Positions 13,501-30,427 of a stretch of DNA of 64,000 nucleotides are shown one piece after another. Numbering within the stretch: position 1 is the first letter of the stretch; each line of letters opens with the position of its first letter. A program made the translations under genes and the position numbers. This stretch comes from Balanoglossus misakiensis. Lineage: Eukaryota > Hemichordata. The stretch spans positions 11,780,001-11,844,000 of the forward strand of contig CM082580.2 of NCBI GenBank assembly GCA_040954595.2, read 5' to 3'. Under the pieces are notes generated by a model. That model saw only the letters and a program-made list of their open reading frames with translations. It made no database searches and was not told where the DNA came from.

Positions 13501-13672
13501 GTCATCTCCGAGCAAACCCGATACGACAAATAATAACTCGCCACAGGAAACCCACAGTCAGCCTGAGACTAAGACAAGTGGGACAGACGTAACTGTTGCA
13601 GACAACCAACTCGATCAGGCGCCTGAAACGACGGAAGACGACACTGCAAATTTAGTTGTGTACTATGTTTAA
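10590..13672 (+). CDS. Uncharacterised six-exon protein with disordered Ser/Pro/Thr tail
   Basis: I do not recognise this gene. Exons: 10590-10795, 11718-11854, 12188-12300, 12598-12786, 13128-13299, 13410-13672; total 1080 nt, 359 aa, with consensus donors and acceptors and consistent phases throughout. The start is the ATG at 10590 (MAAMEDINKN); an upstream in-frame GTG is not needed. Residues 1-270 look globular. They include a segment VFIQSPGYRAYFPNTCGR near 50-68, a charged helical stretch (ETYEELEEWTEKLL), a second helical block (IEKALDGARRAMKDGKRFI) and a Cys/Trp patch (KFLWCGCYLG). The last 85 residues are disordered and rich in Ser, Pro, Thr and Gln (PRSRSPSPVRPP), ending VVYYV. No signal peptide or membrane segment is evident. 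A coding gene is well supported; its function is unknown. Confidence 0.75.
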
Positions 13673-14402
13673 AGAAGGCCGCCAATGAACACTTCAACTA
13701 TTTTTTTGTAACCAGTCTTTTCTCTACTGTTCAACCAACTCAGGAAAAACGCCAGTAGGATTTTGAAGACTGCACATGCACGTGCGACTTTTCTGTTTAT
13801 AAACTCATTGTTCCCACTGTTGAGGGAGACTCTGTCAACCAATACATGTCAAAGTAACTTGCTAGCAAATGTGTCGTATGGGATCCCATACCCGCAGCCG
13901 CAGACGGGACGACGCCCATCCATAAAAATACTAGTACATGTAGTCCCAGTCTTTCGATGCGGGTGCTACTAAATATTCCGAACTTTTAACATATTATTTA
14001 CAATTACTGACAACGCATTACTAATTTTCATTTACCTCAGTCCAGCTGATTTTACATAATGTGCTAGCTTCGGGGTTCAGTTATTCAGGAATTATTTCCA
14101 AGCTTTTTGGTATACCGCCATTTCTTCAATATCATTTTCAACTGTGTGTGGAGAATATTAATCTATTTGGAATTGGTTCTTTTTACTTAAGCGACAGTTG
14201 GCTGTAACTTTTTTCCCCAATCTTTTTGTATCTGTTTATGTCTACTGAATATTATCACCGATATATTATCGGTACACTCATCACAAAAATGTCTCTGGAC
14301 GATCGCATAGTCAACTCGTGCTCTGGTATTTCCAGTAAAATGGTTTCTACTTGTTTTGTATGAAACTTTTCGGAAATTTAAGCTGAATCCAGTTGTTTAC
14401 TA

Positions 14403-14408
14403 AATAAA
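14403..14408 (+). terminator. Candidate polyadenylation signal
   Basis: AATAAA about 730 bases after the stop codon of the six-exon gene, in AT-rich sequence and followed within 40 bases by a GT-rich stretch (GTGACGTGTACATT). This is a plausible end for that transcript; AATAAA at 14631 is the alternative. Confidence 0.4.
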
Positions 14409-14658
14409 ATATTGGAAGCATTTCCTTAAAACTATGTGACGTGTACATTATTATTACACATGTACTACTACGACGACGACGACGATAAAAGCTGGGTTTA
14501 TATTTTAAAGTTCCCCACTGTCATGAAGCGGAGGTAGGCTGAGCAAAGGACGAGTTAGATCTAAGACCAAACATTCATGTACAGTTGAGGTTGCAAGTAT
14601 TTGTTCAAAGCAGACCAACGATGAAAACCCAATAAAGAATCGACATCAGTCTAGCAAA

Positions 14659-14845
14659 ATGGATAGTGAGATGTTTAGAAGTACCACCGCTAAATCTGCG
14701 GCCAATTCTGACTCCTCTTGGTGTAGCGCCACCTGCGACCAAAAACTGAAAACTATCGAGCTAGCAGACGCTAGGCGGTGCACCGACCGATCTGCACTGG
14801 TGCCGGAGAATGTTTTGAAATACATGAATATTGTCTTTCGTGTTT
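14659..14845 (+). CDS. Putative short first exon upstream of MLH1
   Basis: ATG at 14659 in good context (GCAAAATGG) opens a 62-codon frame (MDSEMFRSTTAKSAANS...) that runs to a consensus donor, TTT|GTAAGT, at 14845. No matching downstream coding exon was found before MLH1. If spliced to the strong acceptor at about 15302, the codon created at the junction is TAA and ends the frame. If spliced to the acceptor after GACAGACAG (about 15314), the frame continues for 17 codons and stops across the MLH1 ATG. It may therefore be a 5' leader exon of MLH1 carrying an upstream ORF, or chance. Confidence 0.3.
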
Positions 14846-15328
14846 GTAAGTACAGTCTTAACACTCATTCTGTTGTGTTAGTCACAGTTTAGGGGGTTAG
14901 TTGTGGACTGGGGTGACTTTTGGCCGGATGTATATTTCAGCCACCCCTCCCCCCGCCCTGAGTTCAGCCGAGGTCGCGTCATAGGCCACTGTCACTCCTG
15001 GAGTGACCGGGTGTTTATGTCAAGTTCACAGTACATTTCATCAATGTATCCGGCAGATCTGAGCAACCCCGACATCACGACGATCGCCTTCGTGTAGATC
15101 TGTAGGTCTGTATATACATTCCAGCGTGGCAAGCTAGGATGCTGATCAAAACACGGCTACCCTGACGATGGACGCACCACACTAGGACGTAGCTACCAAC
15201 AATTAAACATTGCAACATGCGGTGTTGTGTGCATATGATGTGAAATTTACAAGCTATTGAGAACTTTTCTCGCAATGTTTTATATTTTTGTTTCTGTACC
15301 ACAGAATGACAGACAGTTAATGAAGTGA

Positions 15329-19931
<4,603 letters not shown>

Positions 19932-21158
19932 GGGAACATACGGTATTCTTTTAAACAAGTATTTCAATGCAGGTTTATTAACTGAACAGTTCGCCACCAA
20001 GATACAAATATAAGAGAGCTTATCTACTTAATCTAAAATCTAATCCATGATTTTACAAGGCAGAGAACTCGCGTCTGACAATACCATTTGCATAGGTGTA
20101 CAATGCTCAACCTCTAGATAAAAAGCTGCCACTTTACTTTGCTTAGCCTAGCTAGGGGGGCCTGTACATGTGCTTACTTTGACAATGAATGTAAAATGCT
20201 GATTATTTTCATTGTAATACCCAGACATTTGCCGATTAAAGTAAAGAAAAGTGAATTTATAAACGGACTAGTTGTAATCATTGACCCTGTTATTTGGATT
20301 TCACTCTATCTTTATGGATCAGTGGCCTAATCACAGCTCGGGCGAGTTGAAAGATCATCATCACTTCGGACAGTTTTCCTCTAGTATTCAGTACAAATAC
20401 ATCAGATTAACACTACACTAAGAAGAACATCGCCTGTATGCAGTACATGTAATTTAAAATTCAAACTTGTATTTTAAAAAGTTGACTATGAAAAAGAGTA
20501 CTGCACAAAGTCGTCACAAAAAATCTCTTTCTGAAAAAAAAGTATTTTTATCTGCAATTAGCAGGAAAAGAAGTATGTAATTCTCATAAAAAATTGAGTC
20601 AGAAATTTTCCCTTTAAATGGAAAGCAACAAAACATTTTATACGGCAGAATATTTTAGGTCTAGTCTAATGTAACTTACAAACATTTACTGAGATGGTGG
20701 TATCCATGGCCACGTAACTTTAAAAATATATTTACAGAAACTGTTGGGAATGTAGTTTATGCTAACTCAATCCACTATCAGTTTAGCGGAGTACAATTGC
20801 ACATCTCCAGGGGTTGTATGTTCACCACAACACTGTCCCTAACTGATGGATGGGATATGTCTGACACCAAACTGATAGTGGGTCGCATGGGTATATAAAC
20901 ATTTTCTTTTAAGTTTCCGTAAATATATTGCAACCACCATCTGAATAAAACTACCCCAGTGACAGCAAAGTTAACTGATGTATTTCCTTGGAAGTATGTA
21001 TTTACAGTCTGTGATGGAATAAGTTGACAGCCTTGAATGAAAGAAAATCATGTGACTGTCTTTTGACCAAAAGCAGCTGAGCAACACACGTCATGTGTCA
21101 TCTTCATCCAATAGAAATCCACCATCCTGAGAATGTCTTGAGATATAGGAAAACTCTG
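19932..21158. other. Convergent spacer between MLH1 and SARNP
   Basis: This holds the 3' ends of two converging genes. Candidate plus-strand signals for MLH1 are ATTAAA near 20235 and AATAAA at 20944. No gene is seen. A 13-base inverted repeat at 20772-20881 is listed separately. Confidence 0.5.
20772..20881. repeat. Inverted repeat with 13-bp perfect arms
   Basis: CCACTATCAGTTT at 20772-20784 and its exact reverse complement at 20869-20881 flank 84 bases. It could be a short palindromic mobile-element remnant or a 3' UTR hairpin; no clear target duplication is seen. Confidence 0.45.
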
Positions 21159-24017
21159 CTACATTCCAAATCTCTCTGCTCTTTTCTGTTTCTTGAGCTG
21201 GAAGGAAATGACAGCAAATATACAAATGAATGATTTGCAATTCACAAAATACTCCAAAATTGGTCAATTGGAAAGTGGTACAGCCCACTCAATTTCCTGC
21301 ATGAAGCCACACCCTCTCATAATAGACTTGCCCAAACCAAAATGACATATGTATGACTTACGTCTGCATCACTCGGATTAAGTGAAGTGACTGTTTTAGC
21401 AGTCGTCGTCGTAGTAGTAGTAGTAGTAGTTGAGCCGCCAAATCTTTCAAGTCTTCTCTTCTTCCTTTCCACTTCCTCAAGCTGTAAAGACACCAACCAT
21501 GAAAGTTACTTGCGGCGCGACGCGTTGGGAGGTGAAGACGGCCTCAGACGTAGGAGGCAAATATTCATAAGTGGGTAATGAAACTGACAAGTGGCTGGTG
21601 ATGATCTAGATGCCACTGACACTGCATCACAACTAATGCATGCTTATGATGTGTGAATGATCACAGTCGACTTCTCTGGATACTCACCTTCACAGCTGTT
21701 GCTGACACTGACTCTCCAAACCTTTCTGCTCTTTTCCTGATTCTGGACAGATCAGCTGACTGGAAGATTGAACAAATGTATTTGACAAAACAAGATTTAG
21801 TAATTATACAAAATTTAGTCATCATTCCTGACATATAGTCTCTTGTTTAGGTGGAAATGTTGATTATTTGGTATTAAAACAAAATTAACATGACCTTTTT
21901 TGTTTAAAAAAAATTGAGGTCAAAATTGACATAGTACTCACTGAAACGGGCGTCGACCCAGCTTTGATGGAGGAAGTCTTTGACTGGCTATCTTCAACTC
22001 CAAACCTAAACAAGAAATCAGAGGGATTAGTCAGTGGGTAAATCTTTCCTATAGATGGATATTACATGATACATGTACTGCAATATAATTCTTGTTCTGT
22101 AGACAAAATCGTGAATAAGGACATACTGATTCTTAAAATGTTCTTACAACAAATGCCATCAACCAAACAAATTGTCCCTAAAGATGGTACTTGTATTGGT
22201 GATGTCAACTAACCTTGCAGCCCTGGCAGCCTTTTTGGCATCCACAGATGCTGGGGCTCCAAATCTGGCAGCTCGTCTTGCTATTTTCTGGAAAAAGGTA
22301 AATGACAAGAACCCATAACTTTTATGACTTGAACATTCCACTACAGATGTGTACTTGATCCACAATCTAAAAGAACTGTGTCGCAATGTCAAGGATGGCG
22401 CTGTTTAGTGTTTATATCAATGACTTACCTCAGCCTCTGTTAGTCCTTCCCCGGAGGAAAGTGAGGGTGGTGGGTCTTTGGCAGTCGGTGATGTAACAGG
22501 TTTAGTGGTAACAACACCCAACTTAATCACAGTCTCTTCCTTCGGGCTAAGGCTGGCTTTTGGGTTTTCTTCTGTTTCTTCTTTTGGTTTTATTTCAATC
22601 TCCTCCTCTTCCTCCTCCTCATCTTCTTCTTCTTCCTGTCACAAATTAAGGGAAAAAAGTTATAAAATTGAGTATTTCATCAATCAACAGCTACAAGAGT
22701 ATGAGTCGCCTTATTGTGAGGACAAGAAAACAGTTGGCAGCTGCCATGATTATCACTGACCTCATCAGGTGCTAAAACATCTTCTTCATCTTCTGTTGTA
22801 CCTGGTAAAGATATAAATACAGGGTTTCAAATTTATGTATGCATGCTAAATTTGTGCTTTATACTGTTATGAATCACCATTTAGTGAAAATCAGACACAG
22901 TATTGACTAATCAGCACAATGCTTGGCACCATTTGGTACATGTACATCAGAATCTAGATAGATGAACACTAAACACATAAATCATTTACCTGCTCCTAGT
23001 GTGGTTATGTCACCTGTAAAACCAAATAAAAAGAACTGTCACGGTCATGCACATTATTTGTAGCTACATGCAGCTTTACATATATAAAAGTGTTTTAATT
23101 TTAATCTGCTCCATGCACAGTTGTGATGAAAACCTCTAGACAACAAGTATTTAGTGCTGTCATAGTTAAGAAAAATCTTCTGTTGTGGATTTGTAAGTTT
23201 TCAACCGTGTGCGCCGTACAACACTAACGGCTGGGTCTGAATTAATTCCAGTACTACACTGTTGCCCATCACAGTTACTTTCAGCTTTGAACTAAGCCAT
23301 GAAAGCAATGACTTCAGTCTCTGTATACCACAGGCATTTTGCATCTAGGGTCATCACTCACCATTAGCCCCTGTGTGTTCTTGAAGTCGTTCTAAAAGAT
23401 CTGATTTGTTTCCTTTGGAGTCTAATCCCTTGTCTTGAAGGAGCTTTCTTAGTTCTGCAACCTGGATGAAAAAAAGTACATTTTCCAATTCGATCAGTTC
23501 GGCTTCGTGGTTATTGATTTGAGTTGAGGGCCTGTGGCATCACATACATGTACTAGTACTACTGAACCATCAATAGAGTGTAACAATGTAATGTACTACA
23601 ATGTATTGTTATCCGATCGACAACAATACTTTGAGCTTTGCGTTGTTGCTTCTGCTTTCATGAAAGCAGTTTCTACTACAAATGCACAAGCCAGTTTACA
23701 TATGTAATTCTGCTCTTATCAACGCGCTGAAGGTTGAGATGCACTCTCATTCGTCAACGACCGAAGGAAGCCCGAAAAGCAACCGGCCGCGTACCCGGCG
23801 GGCTCAACGTGCATTGCCTATGTCAGGTGCAGTGCTGTTGGTTGAGTTTTCCACCTGTCTGTGCGAAATTCTCAACGTCACTTTACCACAGACACGCGAG
23901 AAAAGGGACACATTCATGCAGTTATAAATTGCCTTCGAACAGTCAATCATACTCCTCAATTTACGACGCATTCCGTACGGATACCTTTAGTTTCTTCAGA
24001 TCCACGAGTTCCGCCAT
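21159..24017 (-). CDS. SARNP: SAP domain ribonucleoprotein SARNP (CIP29/Tho1)
   Basis: mRNA-export factor of the TREX pathway that binds the DEAD-box helicase DDX39B/UAP56 and nucleic acid. Ten exons (high to low): 24017-23985, 23461-23362, 23013-22990, 22801-22761, 22635-22429, 22287-22214, 22005-21942, 21759-21688, 21481-21362, 21197-21159. They total 774 nt, 257 aa (human 210). The SAP domain occupies about residues 4-40 (LKKLKVAELRKLLQDKGLD, then KGNKSDLLERLQ). An acidic Glu run and a Pro/Thr linker follow. Five RFG repeats come next: RRAARFG, ARAARFG, KRAERFG, RRLERFG and KRAERFG at the extreme C-terminus, the same number of helicase-binding motifs as in vertebrates. The fourth repeat is followed by a ten-Thr tract coded by a triplet repeat. 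The start at MAELVDL is fixed by a 33-nt first exon. Confidence 0.93.
21401..21430 (-). repeat. Coding ACT/ACG triplet repeat (Thr10)
   Basis: On the SARNP strand, six ACT, three ACG and one ACT codons encode ten consecutive Thr between the fourth and fifth RFG motifs. The mixed codon blocks look like replication slippage inside an exon, so the length may vary between individuals. Confidence 0.8.
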
Positions 24018-24554
24018 ATTTGTTAGTGTGCGTTCCCGGATACAAAACCTTTGACCTTTGATGAGGGCGCACGTGTGTGGCACTGACGAAAACAAGCGAC
24101 AAACAAACACACCATAGGAGAAATCATTTCTCATTCATCTACACTGGTGCATTCATTGATGCAACTGACAATAAACTTGTGTAGATTTTACTTATTTATT
24201 CAGTATGTTCTGCTGTGCAACATGATGTACATTATGACAGCATTCAAATATTGTCAGCACACGAAAGAATACATTGTTGAACAGAATTTCAAAATAGCTG
24301 CAGTGCGGACTGCTGATCATCAGCACCAATAGTAACATGCAAGATTGACTTGCTAGTAGTCAGAAAGATGAGGCATTTGAGTACTCAGAGTCTAACAGAC
24401 AGTTACACCAACATTATCCTGAATAAACTGGAAATTGATGCAATATCGCACAAAGTATAATTTGCATATATTTACATAATTTCTGATTCTTTAGTGTCCA
24501 TTACTGACTCAATGTAAATATTTTTTAATGATTTAAATTGTGAGATCTAAATCG
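24018..24554. other. SARNP promoter and ZW10 3' UTR
   Basis: Only 537 bases separate the ZW10 stop from the SARNP start, both on the minus strand, so the ZW10 3' UTR and the SARNP promoter share this stretch. The part next to SARNP is CpG-containing. A ZW10 polyadenylation candidate lies at 24195-24200. No gene is seen. Confidence 0.5.
24195..24200 (-). terminator. Candidate ZW10 polyadenylation signal
   Basis: TTTATT on the plus strand reads AATAAA on the minus strand, about 355 bases after the ZW10 stop codon and before the SARNP start. Confidence 0.35.
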
Positions 24555-27500
24555 TCATGTAGTCTTTATCTTTGTCAGTGTAGCTGCTCTCTTCTCTGTA
24601 TTCTGAAACAATGCACGGATCAGATTTCTCACTTCGTTGGCAGTCATGGCATGGGCCAGTGGTCCCTGTAAACAAACAAACAGACATGAATCAATGTTGT
24701 ATAGGAAATACCAAGAGTTGTGGGTTTACAATGGAAACCTCGCACATAGTTCTAGCTCAAGATGAATGTGAGGGTTAGCCTAGTGTTAGCACTGTTCTAG
24801 CTAAAGACTTGCAAGACAGAAAAGGACCCTTCAGTACTGATAAAGCTATAAGGTCTAACTTTTCTGAGCACTGTCCATCATTACCTTTCCATCAGTCCAC
24901 AGATCTAAAATCTCCTGGAGATTAGCTTCCAAGACAGTGATCAGTTCTGTAAATTTTGTCCACTGACTAACATGAATCGGCATGGCAACTTTCTCCTGTA
25001 ATTAATACACAGAGTCATGATACAAATGGATGTCTAAAGACTGAACAGTTTTACCATTAACTAATAAGCGAATAAAGTATATTTGTAGACATGCATGGGA
25101 TTAATATCCTATAATGTTATTATGAGATGACAAACCCTGACGACAGACTAACCTCTGAATCACTGCGTTTCAGGAGCGGCGGTATTTTCTCAATTACGAG
25201 TTCCATTAATGACGCCAAACCACTGGCATCTTCCACTGAAATATCCTATAGAGATCAGACCAAGGCAATCCAAAAGTGAGTCTACAAGTTTCTGACACGT
25301 TTATGACAAGTTTCTTATAAGTTGTAGTCTTCATTTTTTCTGATGACAGAAATAACATCAAGATAATGAACTGTACACTTTCATGTTTCAATACATACCT
25401 CCAGGGCCATAATCTTGTCAATCATATCCTGCAACAATGTATTAATGAGAGCTGACATGGCTTTCTCGTAAACTGATGAAGGAAGCACATCTCTCCACAC
25501 TGTGCTGAGGTGATTCAACTGATGCAGAACCTAATGATTATAGAGAGACAATTAATCAAATGAGATTGTGTAATTTCTGATGAAGGAATGGGCATTTTCG
25601 GTCACTACATGCATTTTCTCTGGTCTAGATATCTCCATAATAAATGTGTTCAGACTGGACAGTATCTACTGGTATATTACTATGACTGGTCAAAAATGTA
25701 CATGTAGCAATTTGCAAGCATCTGCTAGTTCCCTGTAAGTGCGACATGAACAAAATGAATATTGAAGAAAAAAAGAACACCAGTCCCTCCCAAACAACTG
25801 GCAGAAGTTGCACAAATTCCATAAAGACACTCGCCTGTTTGACAGCTCTTGTTGACCTCTCCCTGTTCTCAGCATCTTCAAGAAGAGTAAAACCAGAAGC
25901 TCCAGAAAGACTCTCTAACAACTGGGATCGCTGTGTTCTCTGAGATAGTGAAGTGGTCGAATAAAAAGGCTAGTCATTTTATGGCAGTAAAGCGAACATG
26001 TTATTAGTCACTGCAGAAATATCAACACAATAAAAAAGTTTCAATGTACTAGTCTGACAGCTTTGAAAATGAGATACAGAAAATGAACTACATAGATATA
26101 CTGTACCCACAATCCTAGGACCTGTGTAAGTTACTCTCTACGTCTCTAGGTGTTAACTTTCAATTTGACATCTGACAAGAGCAGACTTACCATCTGAGTC
26201 ATGAAGCATTCTGACGCTAACCTCCTGTAGATAGGCACCAAGTCAATCATTGTAGCAGGGCCCTCGGACAACGGGAATGGGAGTTGACTCTTATACTGAT
26301 GCCCCAGCGTCAGCATATGATGGGCTATGTACATACAGTTGTTGTGATGCAAAGCAGACAACTGAGGCAGCTGATGCTGAATGGGTTGGAAATTGAAAAT
26401 TATTTCAGAATAGGGAGTCACTGCACCAAAACTTTTTACTCAGTACACACATTTATATTCTCAAGGTAAGAAACACGTCTCAAGATCATGTGAAAGATTA
26501 TGTCTTTTGCAATCTTACCAGACTTTGTTTATGATAGGTTGGAACCACTTCACAGAACAACTCCAACATGTTTCTAACTGAGTAGAACAACTGCACAGCA
26601 CTGAAAGATAAAAATTGAATCACACAAAATCATGATGTATACCTGAGCTTTATTTCTCCTTTTACAAATTTATAGACTTTACATCTTTGCCTTGCATTAT
26701 TCCGGGAATTCCAAACTGAATGCCAATCTGGCATCATCTACTCACCACTGTGTGGAGCTTGTGACAGATTCTTGCAAAGTCTCATAGCATAACTTCATAA
26801 GTCTGTGAACTGATTCACTGATTTTACACTGGGGAAATCTGAGGGTACCATCACTTAGGATGTCTTTATCAGCTATGGCAGTCTGTAAAAAAAATTACAA
26901 ACAACTTTAATAATTAGGATGAGACAAAAGGAACCTTGTGAAACATAGCATAGAGATGGTTTTACCCTCTGAACCTGGCTGGGAAGAAAATGTCCACAAG
27001 GGCAATAGACCACTCCATAGTTACATGATTCCAACTTTTCTCAGCCAGACTCCCTAGCCATTCCCCCATTCTGACTCCCTAGGTGTATCATATTACCTTC
27101 TCATCTCTTGTATCTGTATCTGCAAGTTTGGCGAGTTTTTCAGCTGGGTCGTCATCACCAACATCTACAGTATTGTGAAGCTCTGAAGTCATCAACTTCC
27201 TGGCTTTAACCATCAGGTCTTGACACTGCATGAGTACATAAAATAACGTATGGTAAGATTTCCTTTCTTGAAATCAGCATGGACAGATAAACATTTAGAA
27301 TGAAACATTAAACAAACAAACATTGGTACGTAAGTACCTACGTACGTACGTACGTACGTACAAACATACAATCATGAGGAATCAGACAAAAACATTTTCT
27401 CACCTTCTTGTTTGCAAAATGAACATTGACATTCTTTGCATATGTGAGCAGAGGGGAGGTGTCTTCTCTTTGTAAACCTGAAAAATAACAGTACATTCAG

Positions 27501-30404
27501 ATCAAACAGACCACAATTCGATCACATTAGAGATCGAATGTGTTCGCTTATCAGATTAACCACAGTTCGAACAAAGTAAAATCTGTGTTAACACACACTC
27601 ACCCCACTTCACAAGTGTCTTTTCAAAATCTTCCGTAGCTTGGATAACTTCCATGTAACTTTCCAGCTGTAGGGAAGAGACAGAAAGTCAGATAAATGAG
27701 AGAATTGATCCATGTCCTTAGCTTAAACTACCAGATTATGTTACATTTCAAAACAAAATGGAGTCAAACACCAGCTCTCCTGAATCCCGAATACCCCTTC
27801 CCAGCATGCAGTTCTACTTACCTGTTCACTTGATGTTGGTATTGAATGAACCAGGCAGTGGTTGATGATATATTGTGATAAATCCTTCCAGATCATATCA
27901 CCTGTGACAAAAGACAAAACAATCTCTGAAAATGGAATCTTTTGGAACATGTGTCAACGGTTTCTACCTGATCTGCAGCAAGTGTTTTTATAAGAATCAT
28001 AGTTTGTTATCAGGTAGATTGTTACATATTGTTGGATAGATTATAAGGTATTAGATAAGGCCTGATATATGAGTATTACTTCTCTCTATACTGATGGACC
28101 CACAGACACAGAGAAATGAGGATATCAAACTACCAATAGACAGGCAACCTACCAAATAACCTCATCAGGGAGATCTCTTCACCAGTTTGCTTGTCTTCCA
28201 ATGTTATACCGAAGAGTTGCTTGTGGAGTTTCTCCAATATTGATAAGATGTGTTTGTACAGCAACTGAGGTGTGATGTGTTTCGATTGATTTGGATTTCT
28301 GGTCAAACGGATGGTGATATTCTGTTGGGAACAAAACGACACAAAAAAATAAGTCAGCCATGATACACACTATGCTATCTGGGTCTCGAGTGCAGTTGAC
28401 AGAAAACAAAATATGGTCAAAAAATGAGAAACATACCTGGTATGTAGATTCAAATGTTGGTTCCAGACCGTTCACCAATATCATGTGTTTAAACAGATTT
28501 TCAACAACTTTCTTGCCTGGTTTACAAATAAAAACAATTGTCAACAACTGACTGCTGGTCATTCTCACAACAGTGCTTTAACAACTGCCAACTTGGTGAC
28601 ATGAACTACAAGCAAAACATGTACATGTACAACACTCAAAACTTTCACCCCCAGAGGTTCAACTTCACATCAATATGTACTCACCAAATGCCTGTAATCT
28701 GTTGTTTAATATCTTGGCTGCATACATAGCTCGAATAATATCCTCCACTTTACTTCCCCGGGCTGTAAACGAATTTGTCAGTTATCATATTAGGGCCAGT
28801 ATCTCCTTCAGTATTTTAATTTGTGTATCAACTACAACTTCTTGTCTCCCCCCATAGTATACCAAAATAGAAAACAAAAAAATCTTACAAAAACTTAGCT
28901 GCGTTGTCAAAATAGCCTCTACATTGTCTGCATCTCTCACTGCGGGTATTTTCCACACGACTGCCGCAGACCACGCGTCAATCAAGGATTGGATCAGTGT
29001 CTCTTGGTTCACTCTCAGTTCAGTCTTGCAAAGATAGACGGAAAGAATGACAGTTGTCACAAACAAGACTCCAATAACTCTTACTCTCAGGTGAGTGATT
29101 GTCCCAGATTGTCACACACATCCAAAAGTGAAATGTGTTCATGACGAAGCTCATTATAAATCACGGCAAAGATTGAATGACACGCTATATGACATGACAA
29201 ATACCTTCAGTGCCTTCATAATCTTCATTTCACACACTTTTCCTCTGCTAAGTATCTTCATTTGCTCTTGCTGAAAAAAAAATACACAAGAAAATAACTT
29301 TCGGTGGCCTTCACTACTGGTTGATGGTATCAAGGTAAGTCACAGTTTTGGCCGTATCATGGACTATAATATGACTCCCTTTGTAATCAAACTAACCTGT
29401 AATCCACATTGATAAATTGTACCCTCAATAATTGCAGTATTCACAATGGATCGCATGACTGCTAGAATGATAAGCATGGTAGCAAGGGACAACAGTTTAG
29501 ACAAAATTCAACTTGAATACTCACAATGGTTTCCAGCAGATCACAGGCAGTCATATACTCATTGTTGCTCAATGCCATGGAAAAATTCTGCAATGATTCA
29601 TTCACCTGCAACAAACAAAACAGAAGGATCGAGACCTTCAAGAAACTGATGCATAACCTACACACATCTTTCACTACACTGAGTAAGGTGAAATAGTGGC
29701 TACAACCCTGTTGTCAATGTACTCCACACATACGTACGTCCTTCACAGAACTTTCAATATTTCACACAACATACATCTTACCTTACACAGAACCTTCAAA
29801 GTGTCAATGATGGCATTTGTCCGCCCCAGCTGACTGGACAAATCATGAAAGTCATGGGTTGAACTACTGATCTGACTGCTGACGTCATTCTGAAAACAAG
29901 AAGACATGCAGCAGTTTGATCATGTTGAAAAACGTACAGATACAAAGCTATACTACAGACTGCTACATGTGAGGTGCATTCTTGGTCATCAGAATACTAT
30001 TAACTTTCTGTACATTTCACGCTACCTGTATTTTGCTAGTCAGTGATGTCATCTCCTTGGAGATTGACTCCACTTTACTATGCAAATCTATGGTTGATAC
30101 AAAGCTGGGATTGAAGTCTCTGTACTTCTGTAGGATACAAGAATTCAAATCGCACTTCACTGAGTCAACCTTATCACTGATCTTGCTCATTCTTGTTGTG
30201 AGATCTTCTTTTTCCAGGCCACCTGAAATATACATGTGCATGGTGTAACTGAGGGGAGTGATGATGCAAATTGGTCACCATGGCAACCCTTGCACACTTA
30301 ACATTCACCAAAATTTCAATAACCCTTTCTGCGATTAAATTTCGATGAAATTTAGTCAGATATTTACCCGAGGTGGCCAGGACTTCTGCTACGAGTGAAG
30401 CCAT
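24555..30404 (-). CDS. ZW10: Centromere/kinetochore protein ZW10
   Basis: ZW10 is a subunit of the RZZ kinetochore checkpoint complex and of the NRZ tether for Golgi-to-ER vesicles. Twenty-one exons (high to low): 30404-30368, 30222-30026, 29889-29782, 29605-29525, 29270-29205, 29024-28889, 28762-28685, 28516-28437, 28321-28153, 27901-27822, 27666-27603, 27477-27404, 27225-27097, 26882-26746, 26600-26519, 26376-26191, 25939-25835, 25530-25399, 25245-25153, 24995-24885, 24665-24555. They total 2256 nt, 751 aa (human 779). Conserved blocks: N-terminal [71 protein letters not shown], and [14 protein letters not shown] near the end. Predicted all-helical, no membrane segment. The donor after exon 17 is GC (CAG|GCGAGT). 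A foldback transposon lies 24 bp upstream of the ATG. Confidence 0.96.
27339..27361. repeat. (TACG)n microsatellite in a ZW10 intron
   Basis: Nearly six tandem TACG units, a self-complementary, CpG-bearing tetranucleotide, lie between the exons at 27477-27404 and 27225-27097. Confidence 0.8.
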
Positions 30405-30427
30405 ATTGTACCCAGCTTCCGTATTCC

